From: Mucilaginibacter sp. SMC90
GTDB lineage: Bacteria; Bacteroidota; Bacteroidia; Sphingobacteriales; Sphingobacteriaceae
Reading direction: 5' to 3'
DNA length: 64,000 nt
Assembly (NCBI RefSeq): GCF_022811725.1
Contig: NZ_CP094527.1
Coordinates: 3,596,001 to 3,660,000, forward strand
Made by a program: the position numbers and the translations under genes
In this document: positions 1-8,971 of the stretch, piece by piece
Numbering within the stretch: position 1 is the first letter of the stretch
Layout: each line of letters starts with the position of its first letter
Notes under the pieces: model-generated
What the model saw: only the letters and a program-made list of their open reading frames with translations
Databases searched by the model: none
What the model was told of the DNA's origin: nothing

Positions 1-1023
1 CCCGAGTTTGCCCGTTGGATGCAAAATTTTATAAGTAGAGAAAAACTGAATTACGATCTGGTACATGCAAATTTCTTCATGTCAGGCCTGGTTGCTATGA
101 AACTAAAGCTAAAAATGAGGATCCCTTTTGTTATCACCTTCCACGCACTTGGGCATGTAAGACGTTTGCATCAAAAAGAAAAAGATCTGTTTCCGGAAGA
201 GCGCTTAGCGATAGAAACGGTGCTTTGTAAAGAAGCAGACCAGATCATCGCGGAGTGCCCGCAGGACAGGGAAGACCTTATGGAATTTTACCAGGCCGAC
301 CCCGATAAAATCGCAATTGTGCCCTGCGGATTTAGCCTGGCAGAGTTTTACCCTATTAGTAAAAACATAGCGCGTAAAATGCTGCAGATAAAACCTGACG
401 AGAAAGTGTTGCTGCAACTTGGCCGTATGGTGCCGCGCAAAGGCATCGACAACGTGATCCGCTCCATAGCATCACTCAGCAAGAAAAGCGCTGAAAAAGT
501 CAGATTGCTGATTGTTGGCGGAGATCAGGATAATATGACCGAATCGTCATGCCCCGAATTTAAACGGCTATCAGATTTGGCCACCTCTTTAAGGGTTGCA
601 GATAAGGTGCATTTTGCAGGTAAGAAAAACAGGGAATACTTGAAATTTTATTACGCTGCTGCGGACGTTTTTATTACTACGCCCTGGTACGAACCGTTTG
701 GCATTACACCGCTTGAGGCTATGGCTTGCGGTACTCCGGTTATCGGTTCCAACGTAGGCGGCATCAAATATAGTGTGGTTGATGGTATTACAGGCGCGCT
801 CGTGCCACCTAAAGATGCAATTGCGCTTGCTCGAAAAATAGATGAACTTATGGCCGATGATAGTGTGTTAAGCGAGATGGGGCAAAATGCCTTAAAACAT
901 GTGAATGCTAATTTTACCTGGAAAAAGGTGGCCGAAGAAATTGAATTGGTTTATAAAGTGGCATTAAGGCAAACTGCCAATCCGTTCGCCCGTAAAAATA
1001 CTACACGTATTAAAGCTGCCTGA
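1..1023 (+). CDS. Glycosyltransferase family 4 (GT-B), 5' end cut by window
   Basis: The frame is open to the first base of the window, so the gene starts upstream; the ATG at 19 is probably internal. The visible 340 residues contain the acceptor-side segment (PFVITFHALGH) and a C-terminal nucleotide-sugar domain with GRMVPRKGIDNVI and the E-x7-E signature EPFGITPLEAMACGTPVIG, typical of retaining GT4 enzymes. It would transfer a sugar from a nucleotide donor during assembly of a surface glycan. The next gene starts one base after the stop, so they are probably co-transcribed. The family is clear; donor and acceptor cannot be read from sequence. Confidence 0.88.
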   Translation, partial: PEFARWMQNFISREKLNYDLVHANFFMSGLVAMKLKLKMRIPFVITFHALGHVRRLHQKEKDLFPEERLAIETVLCKEADQIIAECPQDREDLMEFYQADPDKIAIVPCGFSLAEFYPISKNIARKMLQIKPDEKVLLQLGRMVPRKGIDNVIRSIASLSKKSAEKVRLLIVGGDQDNMTESSCPEFKRLSDLATSLRVADKVHFAGKKNREYLKFYYAAADVFITTPWYEPFGITPLEAMACGTPVIGSNVGGIKYSVVDGITGALVPPKDAIALARKIDELMADDSVLSEMGQNALKHVNANFTWKKVAEEIELVYKVALRQTANPFARKNTTRIKAA

Positions 1024-1024
1024 T

Positions 1025-1609
1025 ATGAATAAAGCAATTTTCTTAGACAAAGACGGCACACTGATACCGGATATCCCTTATAATGTCGACCCTGATAAGA
1101 TAACCCTAACTGGGCATTGTATAGAGGGCTTGCGAATATTGGCCGCAACAGGCTACAAGCTAATCCTTGTTTCCAATCAATCCGGTATTGCAAGGGGATA
1201 TTTCAGCGAAGCTCAGCTCTTGTGGGCGATAAAACGCTTGTATGAATTGTTTGAAGCGGAGGACATCAGGCTTGATGCCTTTTATTACTGTCCCCATCAC
1301 CCGCAAGGAACCGCTGACGGTTACAACATCAGCTGCGATTGCCGCAAGCCAATGCCAGGGATGCTGCAAAGCGCCGCCATGGAGCATCAACTTGATCTTG
1401 GCCGGTGCTGGATGATAGGAGATATCCTTAACGACGTGGAAGCCGGGAACCGTGCAGGATGTAATAGTATTTTAATTGATAACGGAAATGAAACCGAATG
1501 GCTTGACGGGCCATACCGGCAGCCGGAATTTAGTTGCAGCAATATCAATGAAGCTGCAACGTACATTTATAATTATAATTTATCAGATGTCGGGCTGGAA
1601 CAGCGTTAG
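1025..1609 (+). CDS. gmhB: HAD-family D-glycero-D-manno-heptose 1,7-bisphosphate phosphatase (GmhB-like)
   Basis: The 194-residue protein opens with the HAD nucleophile motif DKDGT (Asp8, Asp10), has SNQSGIARG as motif II and MIGDILNDVEAGNRAG as the acidic motif. The insertion CPHHPQ...CDCRKP near residues 88-110 is the Cys/His zinc site that separates GmhB/histidinol-phosphatase-type enzymes from other HAD proteins. GmhB removes the C7 phosphate of heptose bisphosphate on the way to ADP- or GDP-heptose. Neighbouring family 9 (heptosyltransferase-type) genes support a heptose role. Its last 23 bases overlap the start of the next gene. Related zinc-HAD phosphatases for other sugars cannot be excluded. 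Confidence 0.82.
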   Translation: MNKAIFLDKDGTLIPDIPYNVDPDKITLTGHCIEGLRILAATGYKLILVSNQSGIARGYFSEAQLLWAIKRLYELFEAEDIRLDAFYYCPHHPQGTADGYNISCDCRKPMPGMLQSAAMEHQLDLGRCWMIGDILNDVEAGNRAGCNSILIDNGNETEWLDGPYRQPEFSCSNINEAATYIYNYNLSDVGLEQR

Positions 1610-2723
1610 AAATATTTTATGTATCCGCCCTGATAATATGGGCGACCTGATCATGAGCGGTCCTGCATTGCGCAAACTTAAGCAAGGGTTAGACGCCCGA
1701 ATCACGGTATTAACATCATCTATGGCAGCGGGCGTGGCACCATTTATGCCCGAGATCGATGATACTATAATTTTTGATCTGCCATGGGTCAAAACTGCTA
1801 ATGCTGAAGGACCAGAGACCTTGTTGAAGTTAATTGGGGGGCTTAAAGAATATAATTTTGATGCCGCAGTGATTTTTACGGTTTACAGTCAAAATCCGCT
1901 GCCTTCGGCGATGATCGCTTACCAGGCAGGAATATCCAGAGTACTGGCCTATTGCCGCGAAAACCCGTATGGTTTGATAAGTGATTGGGTGCCGGACGAA
2001 GAACCTTTTCAATATATTACCCACCAGGTTGAACGGGATTTAAAACTGGCTAACTATGTTTGTGATGCAAACATCGACAAGCGTTTGAAACTAACAGTCA
2101 ACGATGCCGACTGGCCCTCAATTGCAGATCAGTTGAAACAAACAGGATTAGACCCTGATAAACCATGGTTGACCCTTCATGCCGGGGTGAGTGAAATAAA
2201 AAGACAATTTCCAGAAAGACTTTGGATTGAAACTGCGGTGCAATTAATATCACAAGGCTACCAGGTATTACTCACCGGTTCGGTCGGGGAAAAAGAACTC
2301 ATAAACCGTTTGCAGCGCAAAATAGGTCTGGGTGCGTATAATGTAGCGGGATTATTCTCAATCAAACAATTGATCATCCTTGTTTGTCATACTCCTTTAT
2401 TGTTATCAGTCAATACAGGCGTAACTCATATAGCCGCGGCGGTTGGCACACCGGTAGTTGTTTTATATGCGCAAACCAATCCGCAACACACTCCTTGGAT
2501 GGTGCCCAGCGCGGTAATGGAGTTTCCTGTACCTGATGGATTGAAAAGTAAAAATGGCGTCATCCGTCAGGTCGATGATATCGTTTACAGCGATCCGGCA
2601 CCGATGCCCCAACCTGCGATTATTGTAGATCGCGTGATCGGCCTGATCAGGCCACCTGTTGTATCAGGTCGACAGTTTCACGATATACAACGTGAAAATC
2701 CGGAGCTTTCAGCCAATCGATAG
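1587..2723 (+). CDS. Glycosyltransferase family 9 (heptosyltransferase-like)
   Basis: The chosen start gives 378 residues beginning MSGWNSVRNILCIRPDNMGD. The LCIRPDNMGDLIMSGPALRKLK segment is the GT9 N-terminal signature, and the C-terminal half has LLSVNTGVTHIAAAVGTPVVVLYA, the donor-binding signature. Upstream in-frame codons would run deep into gmhB without resembling the family, so the ATG at 1587 is preferred. It follows gmhB, consistent with adding heptose or a similar sugar to a lipid-linked core. The 3' end runs 77 bases into the convergent gene on the other strand. Confidence 0.83.
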   Translation: MSGWNSVRNILCIRPDNMGDLIMSGPALRKLKQGLDARITVLTSSMAAGVAPFMPEIDDTIIFDLPWVKTANAEGPETLLKLIGGLKEYNFDAAVIFTVYSQNPLPSAMIAYQAGISRVLAYCRENPYGLISDWVPDEEPFQYITHQVERDLKLANYVCDANIDKRLKLTVNDADWPSIADQLKQTGLDPDKPWLTLHAGVSEIKRQFPERLWIETAVQLISQGYQVLLTGSVGEKELINRLQRKIGLGAYNVAGLFSIKQLIILVCHTPLLLSVNTGVTHIAAAVGTPVVVLYAQTNPQHTPWMVPSAVMEFPVPDGLKSKNGVIRQVDDIVYSDPAPMPQPAIIVDRVIGLIRPPVVSGRQFHDIQRENPELSANR

Positions 2724-3639
2724 TGCGGTGACGGTAGGTATCTAATGGTCCCCAGCGGTGTGGTTCACCATCCATACTGATCACTACACTTGGTGTCTTA
2801 AACGCAGCCGCTAAGTGTGATACACCGGTGCAATTTGAAATAAGCAAGGCAGCATCCCTGATCAATGCACCAACCGCACCCAGCGATGTTTTTCCGGTGG
2901 TGTCGATAGCGGTGTTTTTCATCTGACTGATCACAGCATTGGTAATGTCCGTTTCATCATTTGTACCGGTAATTACCGCATGGTAACTTTGGTCGATACA
3001 AAAATCGGCAAGTGCTGCGAAATAGTTAACCGGCCATTGCCGCCATGATCCTCGTGAGCCGGGGTGGATACAAACGTATCGCTGCGGTTCTATCAGTAGG
3101 TTTAATTGGCCCAACTCCACCAGGTCTGCTTCTGATAGGGGGAACTCAAGCTCATTACCCAGGTTGGCGATGCCCAAATGCTCCATCAAAGCGATATGTC
3201 GGTCTATTTCAGAGCCGTAGTTTGGATAATCTAAAAAGAGCCCGTTATCCGGCGCGTAGTGTCCATCGGTTTTAAATCCTGCGACATGCCGTGCGCCAAA
3301 TAATTCCATCATGGGGTTCACAACAGAGCCACTGCCTTGCATCTGCAACAACAGATCAAATTGTTCTGCCTGCATGCGATCAATGAAAGCGGGAAATATC
3401 TTTACGTCGAAATCCTGTTCCGGCAACCCGGGATAACCGGGAAAATGGAAAAAGCGATCAAAATAGTGATCGAAGCGTTTGGTAAAGCCTTTTGCCCATG
3501 GCAAACCTAATAAAATAATTTCAGCATGCGGATAAGCGCGTCGCAGCGCGCGGATAGCAGGGATGGTACATAACAGATCGCCCAATTGGAGCGCCCTGAA
3601 AATGCCAATTTTTTTTATTTCCTGAACAGGTAATTTCAT
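2647..3639 (-). CDS. Glycosyltransferase family 9 (heptosyltransferase-like)
   Basis: This 330-residue protein has the GT9 N-terminal pattern IFRALQLGDLLCTIPAIRALRRAYP and the C-terminal signature LISNCTGVSHLAAAFKTPSVVIS. A central CIHPGSRGSWRQWP segment matches the phosphate/nucleotide-proximal loop of heptosyltransferases. It is the second family 9 enzyme in the locus but on the opposite strand, following a family 2 glycosyltransferase (2-base gap) and a carbamoyltransferase, which probably form one operon. Its last 77 bases are antisense to the end of the other GT9 gene. Acceptor and donor are not deducible. Confidence 0.83.
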   Translation of the reverse strand: MKLPVQEIKKIGIFRALQLGDLLCTIPAIRALRRAYPHAEIILLGLPWAKGFTKRFDHYFDRFFHFPGYPGLPEQDFDVKIFPAFIDRMQAEQFDLLLQMQGSGSVVNPMMELFGARHVAGFKTDGHYAPDNGLFLDYPNYGSEIDRHIALMEHLGIANLGNELEFPLSEADLVELGQLNLLIEPQRYVCIHPGSRGSWRQWPVNYFAALADFCIDQSYHAVITGTNDETDITNAVISQMKNTAIDTTGKTSLGAVGALIRDAALLISNCTGVSHLAAAFKTPSVVISMDGEPHRWGPLDTYRHRTIDWLKAPDFHVVYRETVDLIQQVA

Positions 3640-3641
3640 GT

Positions 3642-4610
3642 TTAAATAAATAATACGCGGTATTTAAAAGCCCCATACCATTGCCAATAAATGGAATAAA
3701 TAGGTATGAGTAACGATGTAAAGATCATTTCAGCCACATGCCTGAGCGAACGGCTGGTACGGTACAATCGCCTGGCGATGAAATAAGTAGTGAGTATTAA
3801 CCAACCCATGCCCCCAAATGCTATAAGCAGAGAAGCATTTGAGAATAACCCGATGATAAAAACCATAAAACAGGCAATGATCAGGTAATATAAAATAGGG
3901 GGCTTGGATTGGATTTTAACACGGTAAAGTGCCGGGAATTTTTGATAAAGTAATGCATTAAATAAGGTTTTCTTTTGCTCTTTCAGGCTGACACCCCAAC
4001 TTGCCTGGCGTACAGGATGAACTACAGTTGCCTGATTGATCTTTTTGATATCAATATGATGGAAGATCAGTTTGAATTCCAGGTCACTGTCTTCACGCCA
4101 TGCCATGCTAAACCGTTCGTCAAAACCGCCGGTAATAAACAGGGCGAGTTTTGTACAGGCACAGTTAGCGGTAACAAAATCGGCGGTTTCCAGGCCAGCT
4201 GTGTTAAGTTCGTAGTCGGTAGGGCGCTTGCCCCTCGGTACAATAACACGACCGGTAAATGCCTGCTCTCTGGTGGGATCAGCTTCTGCAAGTATGGCGT
4301 TAAGCCATGTACTATTGGGCTGACAATCATCATCGGTAAATGCCACAACAGCAGCTTTGGCGGTAAGCCAGCCGAGGTTTCGGGCAGCGGCCGGTCCTTT
4401 TTTATCCGGCAGGCAGAAATAACGGATATTCAGTAGTCCGTTAAATTCACTCACGGCTGCTTCGGTCTCCTGATCGGGGCCATCGCTTATTACCAATACC
4501 TCAAATTCCTGTTTATTCAGCAACTGCAACTGAAGCGCTTTCAGGCATTTTCCGAGTAATTGTGGTCGCTTGTATGTTGGGATTACTACTGATATCTGCA
4601 TTTTTTTCAA
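3642..4610 (-). CDS. Glycosyltransferase family 2, membrane-anchored
   Basis: The 322-residue protein begins MKKMQISVVIPTYKRPQ and shows the GT-A features of family 2: VISDGPD and AFTDDDCQPNSTWL (DxD-type metal site). FSMAWREDSDLEFKL is the acceptor-side motif. Residues ~220-280 are strongly hydrophobic, with two or three membrane segments (YYLIIACFMVFIIGLFSN and a second stretch), so the catalytic domain faces the cytoplasm from the inner membrane. Start codons at 4610 or 4601 are both plausible. The first 98 bases are also coding, in another frame, for the tail of the upstream carbamoyltransferase. Confidence 0.85.
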   Translation of the reverse strand: MKKMQISVVIPTYKRPQLLGKCLKALQLQLLNKQEFEVLVISDGPDQETEAAVSEFNGLLNIRYFCLPDKKGPAAARNLGWLTAKAAVVAFTDDDCQPNSTWLNAILAEADPTREQAFTGRVIVPRGKRPTDYELNTAGLETADFVTANCACTKLALFITGGFDERFSMAWREDSDLEFKLIFHHIDIKKINQATVVHPVRQASWGVSLKEQKKTLFNALLYQKFPALYRVKIQSKPPILYYLIIACFMVFIIGLFSNASLLIAFGGMGWLILTTYFIARRLYRTSRSLRHVAEMIFTSLLIPIYSIYWQWYGAFKYRVLFI

Positions 4611-6318
4611 TTATAAATGAACCAATGATCAAAGCATCAAAGGGGGAACTCCAAAAACATTCAATGGCATCGCGTGGTGTACAAACTATAGGTTTACCAA
4701 GCGTATTGAACGAAGTATTAATCAGTACAGGAACGCCGGTTTTACGATAGAAGGCCTTTAGCAGATTATAGTATTTTTTGTTTTGCTGTTCGTTCACTGT
4801 TTGTATCCGTGCTGTGCCATCGGTATGTCGCACAGCAGGGATCCGGTCGGCTTTATCCGCTTTTACATCGTATATAAATAACATAAAAGGCGAATAATCG
4901 GCACCTTCAAACCAGTTGCCGGCTTCCTCTTCAAGCACAACCGGTGCTACAGGCCGGAAATCTTCCCGATCCTTAACTTCGTTCAAGCGTGCCTGCATAT
5001 CGGGATTGATAGGCGAGGCCAGTATGGAGCGGCTACCCAAAGCCCTTGGGCCAAATTCCATCCTGTTTTGATACCAGCCTATAATTTTATCCTGTGCAAG
5101 CACCTCAGCCGTTTCTTCGGCAACATTTTCCATGCGGCGGTATGGCAATTTGCACCATTTCATGAATTTTTCAATTTCATCGTCGCTGTATTCCGGCCCC
5201 CAATAGGCATGGTCCATCACAAACTCACGTTGATTGCTTTTTCGCTGCTGTGCGTCTATCCATAATGCGGCACCTAAAGCGGTACCATCATCCCCGGATG
5301 CCGGCTGCACCCAGATATTGTTAAATACTTTGGCATCTCTTATACGCGCATTGGCCACACAGTTAAGCGCCACGCCGCCTGCCATGCATAAATTTCCGGA
5401 GCCGGTTTCTTTTTGCAGCCAACTGCTGATGTCCAGCAAAGTCTCCTCTACTACCAATTGCAGTGAATGCGCGATATTGAAATGATGGGATGTAAATTCA
5501 TGATGGCTCAAGCGTTGCGGTCCAAATCGTTCTGTGAAATTTTGATTGGTAATAGTGTATTGACCATTAGCGCTCAAGGTGATCATCTCCCGAAAATCCT
5601 TTACAAAATCGGTATTGCCGTAGGAGGCCAAAGCCATTACCTTGTATTCGTCAGAGGAGTGCAAGAAGCCCAAGTGGTTTGTAACCTGTTCGTAAAGCAA
5701 GCCCAAAGAGTGCGGCATATTCACCTGGCCTATGCGCGTTAGCTGTTGCCCGCTGCCAAAATTATAAGTTGTTGTAGCCAGTTCGCCACGCCCGTCAACG
5801 GTCATTACCGCGGCCTCATTAAAGGGCGAGCAGTTAAAGGCACTGGCGGCGTGGGCCACATGGTGCTCTACATAATGCCATTGCTCCGGTTTTATATTTG
5901 CGCCTATAAAGCGTTTTTGAAGATGATGAGGATAACCATCATTAAGCTGCGCGCGCGCGTTCATAATGGAAGATAAAAACAGCGGGTCCCATACGTTCAA
6001 CCAATCATTGTTATCAATTTTTCCGCCGTTTTCAAATGGTATCTCTATGGTTGATTTACCACGGTATTGTTCGCCAACCAATAGATAAGGATCGAATGAA
6101 TAAGCTACATGATTTATATCGTTGATATGAATGTCGGCTACGCGCAGGCAGTAATCAATGGCATGAAAGGGCAATTCCCAGGTTGAAAATGGTACCGGCC
6201 TTTTGCCATGTTTAAAGTGGGTGAACCTTTCCTCCTCCGCAGCTGCGATTAGTTGTCCATCTTTTAATAAACATGCCGCCGAGTCGTGAAAAACGGCATT
6301 TATTCCTAATGTGTACAT
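4513..6318 (-). CDS. Carbamoyltransferase, NodU/CmcH family
   Basis: The 601-residue protein matches the family at both ends. The N-terminal YrdC-like half has GINAVFHDSAACLL, AAAEEERFTHFKHGKRP and the metal-binding HHVAHAASAFN. The C-terminal half has MEFGPRALGSRSILASP and LINTSFNTLGKPIVCTP. These enzymes move a carbamoyl group from carbamoyl phosphate to a sugar or natural-product hydroxyl through a carbamoyladenylate intermediate. With the glycosyltransferases downstream, the likely target is a surface glycan. The recognisable family ends near ALIIGSFIIEKN; about 28 further residues run over the start of the downstream gene. Confidence 0.9.
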   Translation of the reverse strand: MYTLGINAVFHDSAACLLKDGQLIAAAEEERFTHFKHGKRPVPFSTWELPFHAIDYCLRVADIHINDINHVAYSFDPYLLVGEQYRGKSTIEIPFENGGKIDNNDWLNVWDPLFLSSIMNARAQLNDGYPHHLQKRFIGANIKPEQWHYVEHHVAHAASAFNCSPFNEAAVMTVDGRGELATTTYNFGSGQQLTRIGQVNMPHSLGLLYEQVTNHLGFLHSSDEYKVMALASYGNTDFVKDFREMITLSANGQYTITNQNFTERFGPQRLSHHEFTSHHFNIAHSLQLVVEETLLDISSWLQKETGSGNLCMAGGVALNCVANARIRDAKVFNNIWVQPASGDDGTALGAALWIDAQQRKSNQREFVMDHAYWGPEYSDDEIEKFMKWCKLPYRRMENVAEETAEVLAQDKIIGWYQNRMEFGPRALGSRSILASPINPDMQARLNEVKDREDFRPVAPVVLEEEAGNWFEGADYSPFMLFIYDVKADKADRIPAVRHTDGTARIQTVNEQQNKKYYNLLKAFYRKTGVPVLINTSFNTLGKPIVCTPRDAIECFWSSPFDALIIGSFIIEKNADISSNPNIQATTITRKMPESASVAVAE

Positions 6319-6706
6319 ACTTTGTAGTTTCTAACCTGTTTGCTTTCAGCTTAAATAACATGGACACTGTTCATGCAGTTTTTAGCATCTCCCGAGCAGA
6401 TGGTAAAATAGGTATGCGGATATAAAGGTTTATTTATTAAGTATTTGAAAATCAATACTCTGTTATATTATTCTTGCTGTAGTTAGTTTGAAATTCAGTA
6501 GTTATCACGATCATTTAACGTAGTTTACGCAATTACAGGAAGAGATGATTTTGTTAGTCAATGATAATCGAAACGGCTATTTTGAAAAAATATCGAGTAC
6601 TTATCCGGGTTGATATGTGTTTTTATACATCGATGTAAAAATCCCTAAGCCGAACTTTGGCAAAAGCGGGAAACTGTGTTTTTTTTTCGTTTACCTAAAA
6701 AGCAAA
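6319..6706. other. Divergent intergenic region, 388 bp
   Basis: AT-rich spacer between the divergently transcribed carbamoyltransferase and desaturase genes. It should hold both promoters, but I could not identify a convincing Bacteroidetes -33/-7 pair, and I see no coding frame or strong hairpin in it. Confidence 0.5.
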
Positions 6707-7744
6707 ATGCCATTCTTAGATCATGTATTGCAAATTCCATCGTATGGTTGGAAAGATCCTGCCGGGGTCCTGGTTAAACCAACCTCCGGACAAATTTTAA
6801 AAGAGTTTTTTTCCAGGTTAAATCTTTTTAGGACCCGTAGAAACTGGCTTCCGGCATTCAGCTGGATAAAAGTGATTTGCTTATCGGTTTTTTTTGTGAT
6901 GTTCTTGGCATATTATCTAAGTTGGTGGACACTGTTGGCGGCGTTTGTATACGGCATGATCATTATGGGCACACACGGTACCATCTGGCATCACCGGTAT
7001 TGTACCCATGGAGCCTATAAATTTCGTAACGGTTTCTGGCGCTTTGTTACCCAAAATCTCACCATTAATGTGATCCCCGAAGAAATTTATGTGATCTCCC
7101 ACCATGTTCACCATTCTAAATCAGATCAACCCGGCGACCCTTATAATGCGCAGGCCGGTTTTCTTTATTGCTTTTTGGCCGATGTTAACCATCAGCCGAT
7201 CGCTAAAGATCTGAGCGAAGGCGATTATAACAGGGTGCGGTCTCTCATGAAACATACAGGAGTAAAAGCCAACACCTATGCACAATACCAGCAATGGGGC
7301 TCGTACGTTAATCCTTACAGGGCTGTATTATCCTGGATTCTGAACTGGGGTTTCTGGTATGGGGCATTTTACCTGGTGGGTGGAAATGCACTTGCGTTTT
7401 GCCTGTTTGGAGCTGCTGGCTTCTGGGCGGTTGGGGTGCGCACTTTTAATTATGACGGCCACGCCAAAGGGAAGGATAAACAACGCGAGGGGACGGATTA
7501 TAATCAAAACGATAAATCAATCAACCAGTTATGGCCAGGTCTGGTAGCAGGCGAGTGGCACAACAACCATCATTTATATCCAAAAAGTGCCCGTAGTGGT
7601 TTTAAACCACACCAGGTTGATCTGGCCTGGTATTATATCAGGATGATGAATTGGCTGGGTGCGGTCACCGAGTACCGCGATAACAAGAAGCAGTTTTATG
7701 AACGTTACTTTCTGCCACATAAAAATGCCAACCTAAATCAATAA
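6707..7744 (+). CDS. Membrane fatty-acid desaturase (acyl-CoA/acyl-lipid delta-9 type)
   Basis: The protein is 345 residues from the ATG at 6707; an earlier in-frame start adds about 30 residues that do not resemble the family. Three histidine clusters are visible: HRYCTHG, HHVHHSKSD and HNNHHLYP. These ligate the di-iron centre of membrane desaturases. Hydrophobic helices around VICLSVFFVMFLAYYLSWW and between clusters place it in the inner membrane. It would introduce a double bond into acyl chains and so tune membrane fluidity. A second, shorter desaturase lies at 16.3 kb. Confidence 0.9.
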   Translation: MPFLDHVLQIPSYGWKDPAGVLVKPTSGQILKEFFSRLNLFRTRRNWLPAFSWIKVICLSVFFVMFLAYYLSWWTLLAAFVYGMIIMGTHGTIWHHRYCTHGAYKFRNGFWRFVTQNLTINVIPEEIYVISHHVHHSKSDQPGDPYNAQAGFLYCFLADVNHQPIAKDLSEGDYNRVRSLMKHTGVKANTYAQYQQWGSYVNPYRAVLSWILNWGFWYGAFYLVGGNALAFCLFGAAGFWAVGVRTFNYDGHAKGKDKQREGTDYNQNDKSINQLWPGLVAGEWHNNHHLYPKSARSGFKPHQVDLAWYYIRMMNWLGAVTEYRDNKKQFYERYFLPHKNANLNQ

Positions 7745-7780
7745 CCACAGTAACTTAATTATCCAAATCAACAGCCTGTA

Positions 7781-8302
7781 ATGAATGATCCCACAAACGA
7801 TAAAAAAACATCCGGCCCTGTATTAAATCAGGATCAGCTTCGCATCTTTTTCATTAATCATTTGAACCGGATTTTCTGTGCTAAATCGCATTTGTTTGAG
7901 CGATTGCCCGAACTTACGGAACATGTGCATTTCCAGGATCTGAAACATGCTATTTTAGAGACCTGGGAAGATATTGGCAAACAGGTTGCCCGTATTGAAG
8001 AGATTTTTACGCTCCTTGACGAAGTGCCTTCTTTAAAAAACTGCGAAGAACTGATAGGCTTTATGGAATCAGGTTTTTCAGGTATCTATCATAAAAAGGA
8101 AGAAGCTGAACTACGTGATCTATCGCTATTATTTTACCTGTCTCTTATTGAAAGTGTAGAACTTGCTTCCTTTCAACTGTTACAAATGGCTTCTATAAAA
8201 ATGCCTAATAAGCAGATCCAGCAGTTGTTGAAAGAAAATTTCGACGAATCAAAAGCAGACCGGAGCTTATTCGTCCAGATAGCTGCACGGTACATCAATT
8301 AA
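7781..8302 (+). CDS. DUF892 ferritin-like protein (YciE/YciF family)
   Basis: The 173-residue all-helical protein carries the spaced Glu/His pattern of the DUF892 family: FINHLNRIFCAKSHLFERLPEL, LETWEDIGKQVARIEEIF and a later FYLSLIESVELASFQ. Family members fold as a four-helix ferritin-like bundle and are usually stress- or stationary-phase-induced; the biochemical role is not settled. It starts 36 bases after the desaturase and 13 bases before ssb, so it may share transcripts with either side. Confidence 0.8.
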   Translation: MNDPTNDKKTSGPVLNQDQLRIFFINHLNRIFCAKSHLFERLPELTEHVHFQDLKHAILETWEDIGKQVARIEEIFTLLDEVPSLKNCEELIGFMESGFSGIYHKKEEAELRDLSLLFYLSLIESVELASFQLLQMASIKMPNKQIQQLLKENFDESKADRSLFVQIAARYIN

Positions 8303-8315
8303 TTTCATCGAAACA

Positions 8316-8678
8316 ATGGGAGGGATCAACAAAGTTATGCTGGTAGGGAACGTTGGAGAAGAGCCGGCACTTCGTTATATCAACAACGATATTGCTATTA
8401 CAAGTTTCCAATTGGTTACTGCAGAGCGTATAATAAAAAACGGAGTCAAAACCGAGCATACTGAGTGCCATAATATTGTGATGTTGCGCGGTGTTGCGGA
8501 GCATGCGTTTAAGGTGTTAAAAAAAGGCAAATTGATTTGTGTGGAAGGCAAACTTCAAACCCGCTTTTTAGATGATCCTTCAGGCATGATAAAAATTACC
8601 GAGGTTGTAGCTATGTATTTCAGGTTGTTGGGCAGAACCAGCGATTTTGAAGAAGTGCCGGATAGAAAAGGCGTATGA
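8316..8678 (+). CDS. ssb: Single-stranded DNA-binding protein (accessory SSB)
   Basis: The 120-residue protein begins MGGINKVMLVGNVGEEPALRY, the SSB OB-fold signature, and continues with IVMLRGVAEHAFKVLKKGKLICVEGKLQTR. It is short and lacks the acidic DDDIPF-like tail used by replicative SSBs to recruit partner proteins, so it is probably an accessory copy rather than the housekeeping one. Its stop overlaps the start of the sigma-like gene by four bases, giving a coupled ssb-sigma-cheB string. Confidence 0.9.
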   Translation: MGGINKVMLVGNVGEEPALRYINNDIAITSFQLVTAERIIKNGVKTEHTECHNIVMLRGVAEHAFKVLKKGKLICVEGKLQTRFLDDPSGMIKITEVVAMYFRLLGRTSDFEEVPDRKGV

Positions 8679-8971
8679 TAGCGTATTTGGAAAAAACCAG
8701 GATCTCCGATGCAGAACTTTGTCTATTGATACAACGCGGTGAAAAAAATGCTGCGGAAATACTATATGATACTTATGCGGGTTTTCTTTTCCTGAGTATT
8801 ATTCGCATAGTACGAAACAAGGAGCTGGCAAAGCGGGTTCTCGAAGAAACGTTTAAAAAAATTTGGCATTCGATACCTGATTACGAAATAGACAAAGAGC
8901 GAATTTATACCTGGATGAAAGCGATAGCCTACGACTCAGCTAAAGAAGCTTTATCTCAACTCAATAAATGA
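8675..8971 (+). CDS. Sigma-70 region 2-only protein (truncated ECF-like sigma factor)
   Basis: The 98 residues match only ECF region 2: AELCLLIQRGEKNAAEILYDTYAGFLF, then VRNKELAKRVLEETFKKIWHSIPDYE and WMKAIAYDSAKEAL. The protein stops where the region 2-4 linker would begin, so the -35-binding region 4 is absent. It overlaps ssb and cheB by four bases on each side and is therefore translationally coupled. It may bind core polymerase or an anti-sigma factor as a regulator, or be a degenerate sigma factor; sequence alone does not decide. Confidence 0.72.
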   Translation: MIAYLEKTRISDAELCLLIQRGEKNAAEILYDTYAGFLFLSIIRIVRNKELAKRVLEETFKKIWHSIPDYEIDKERIYTWMKAIAYDSAKEALSQLNK

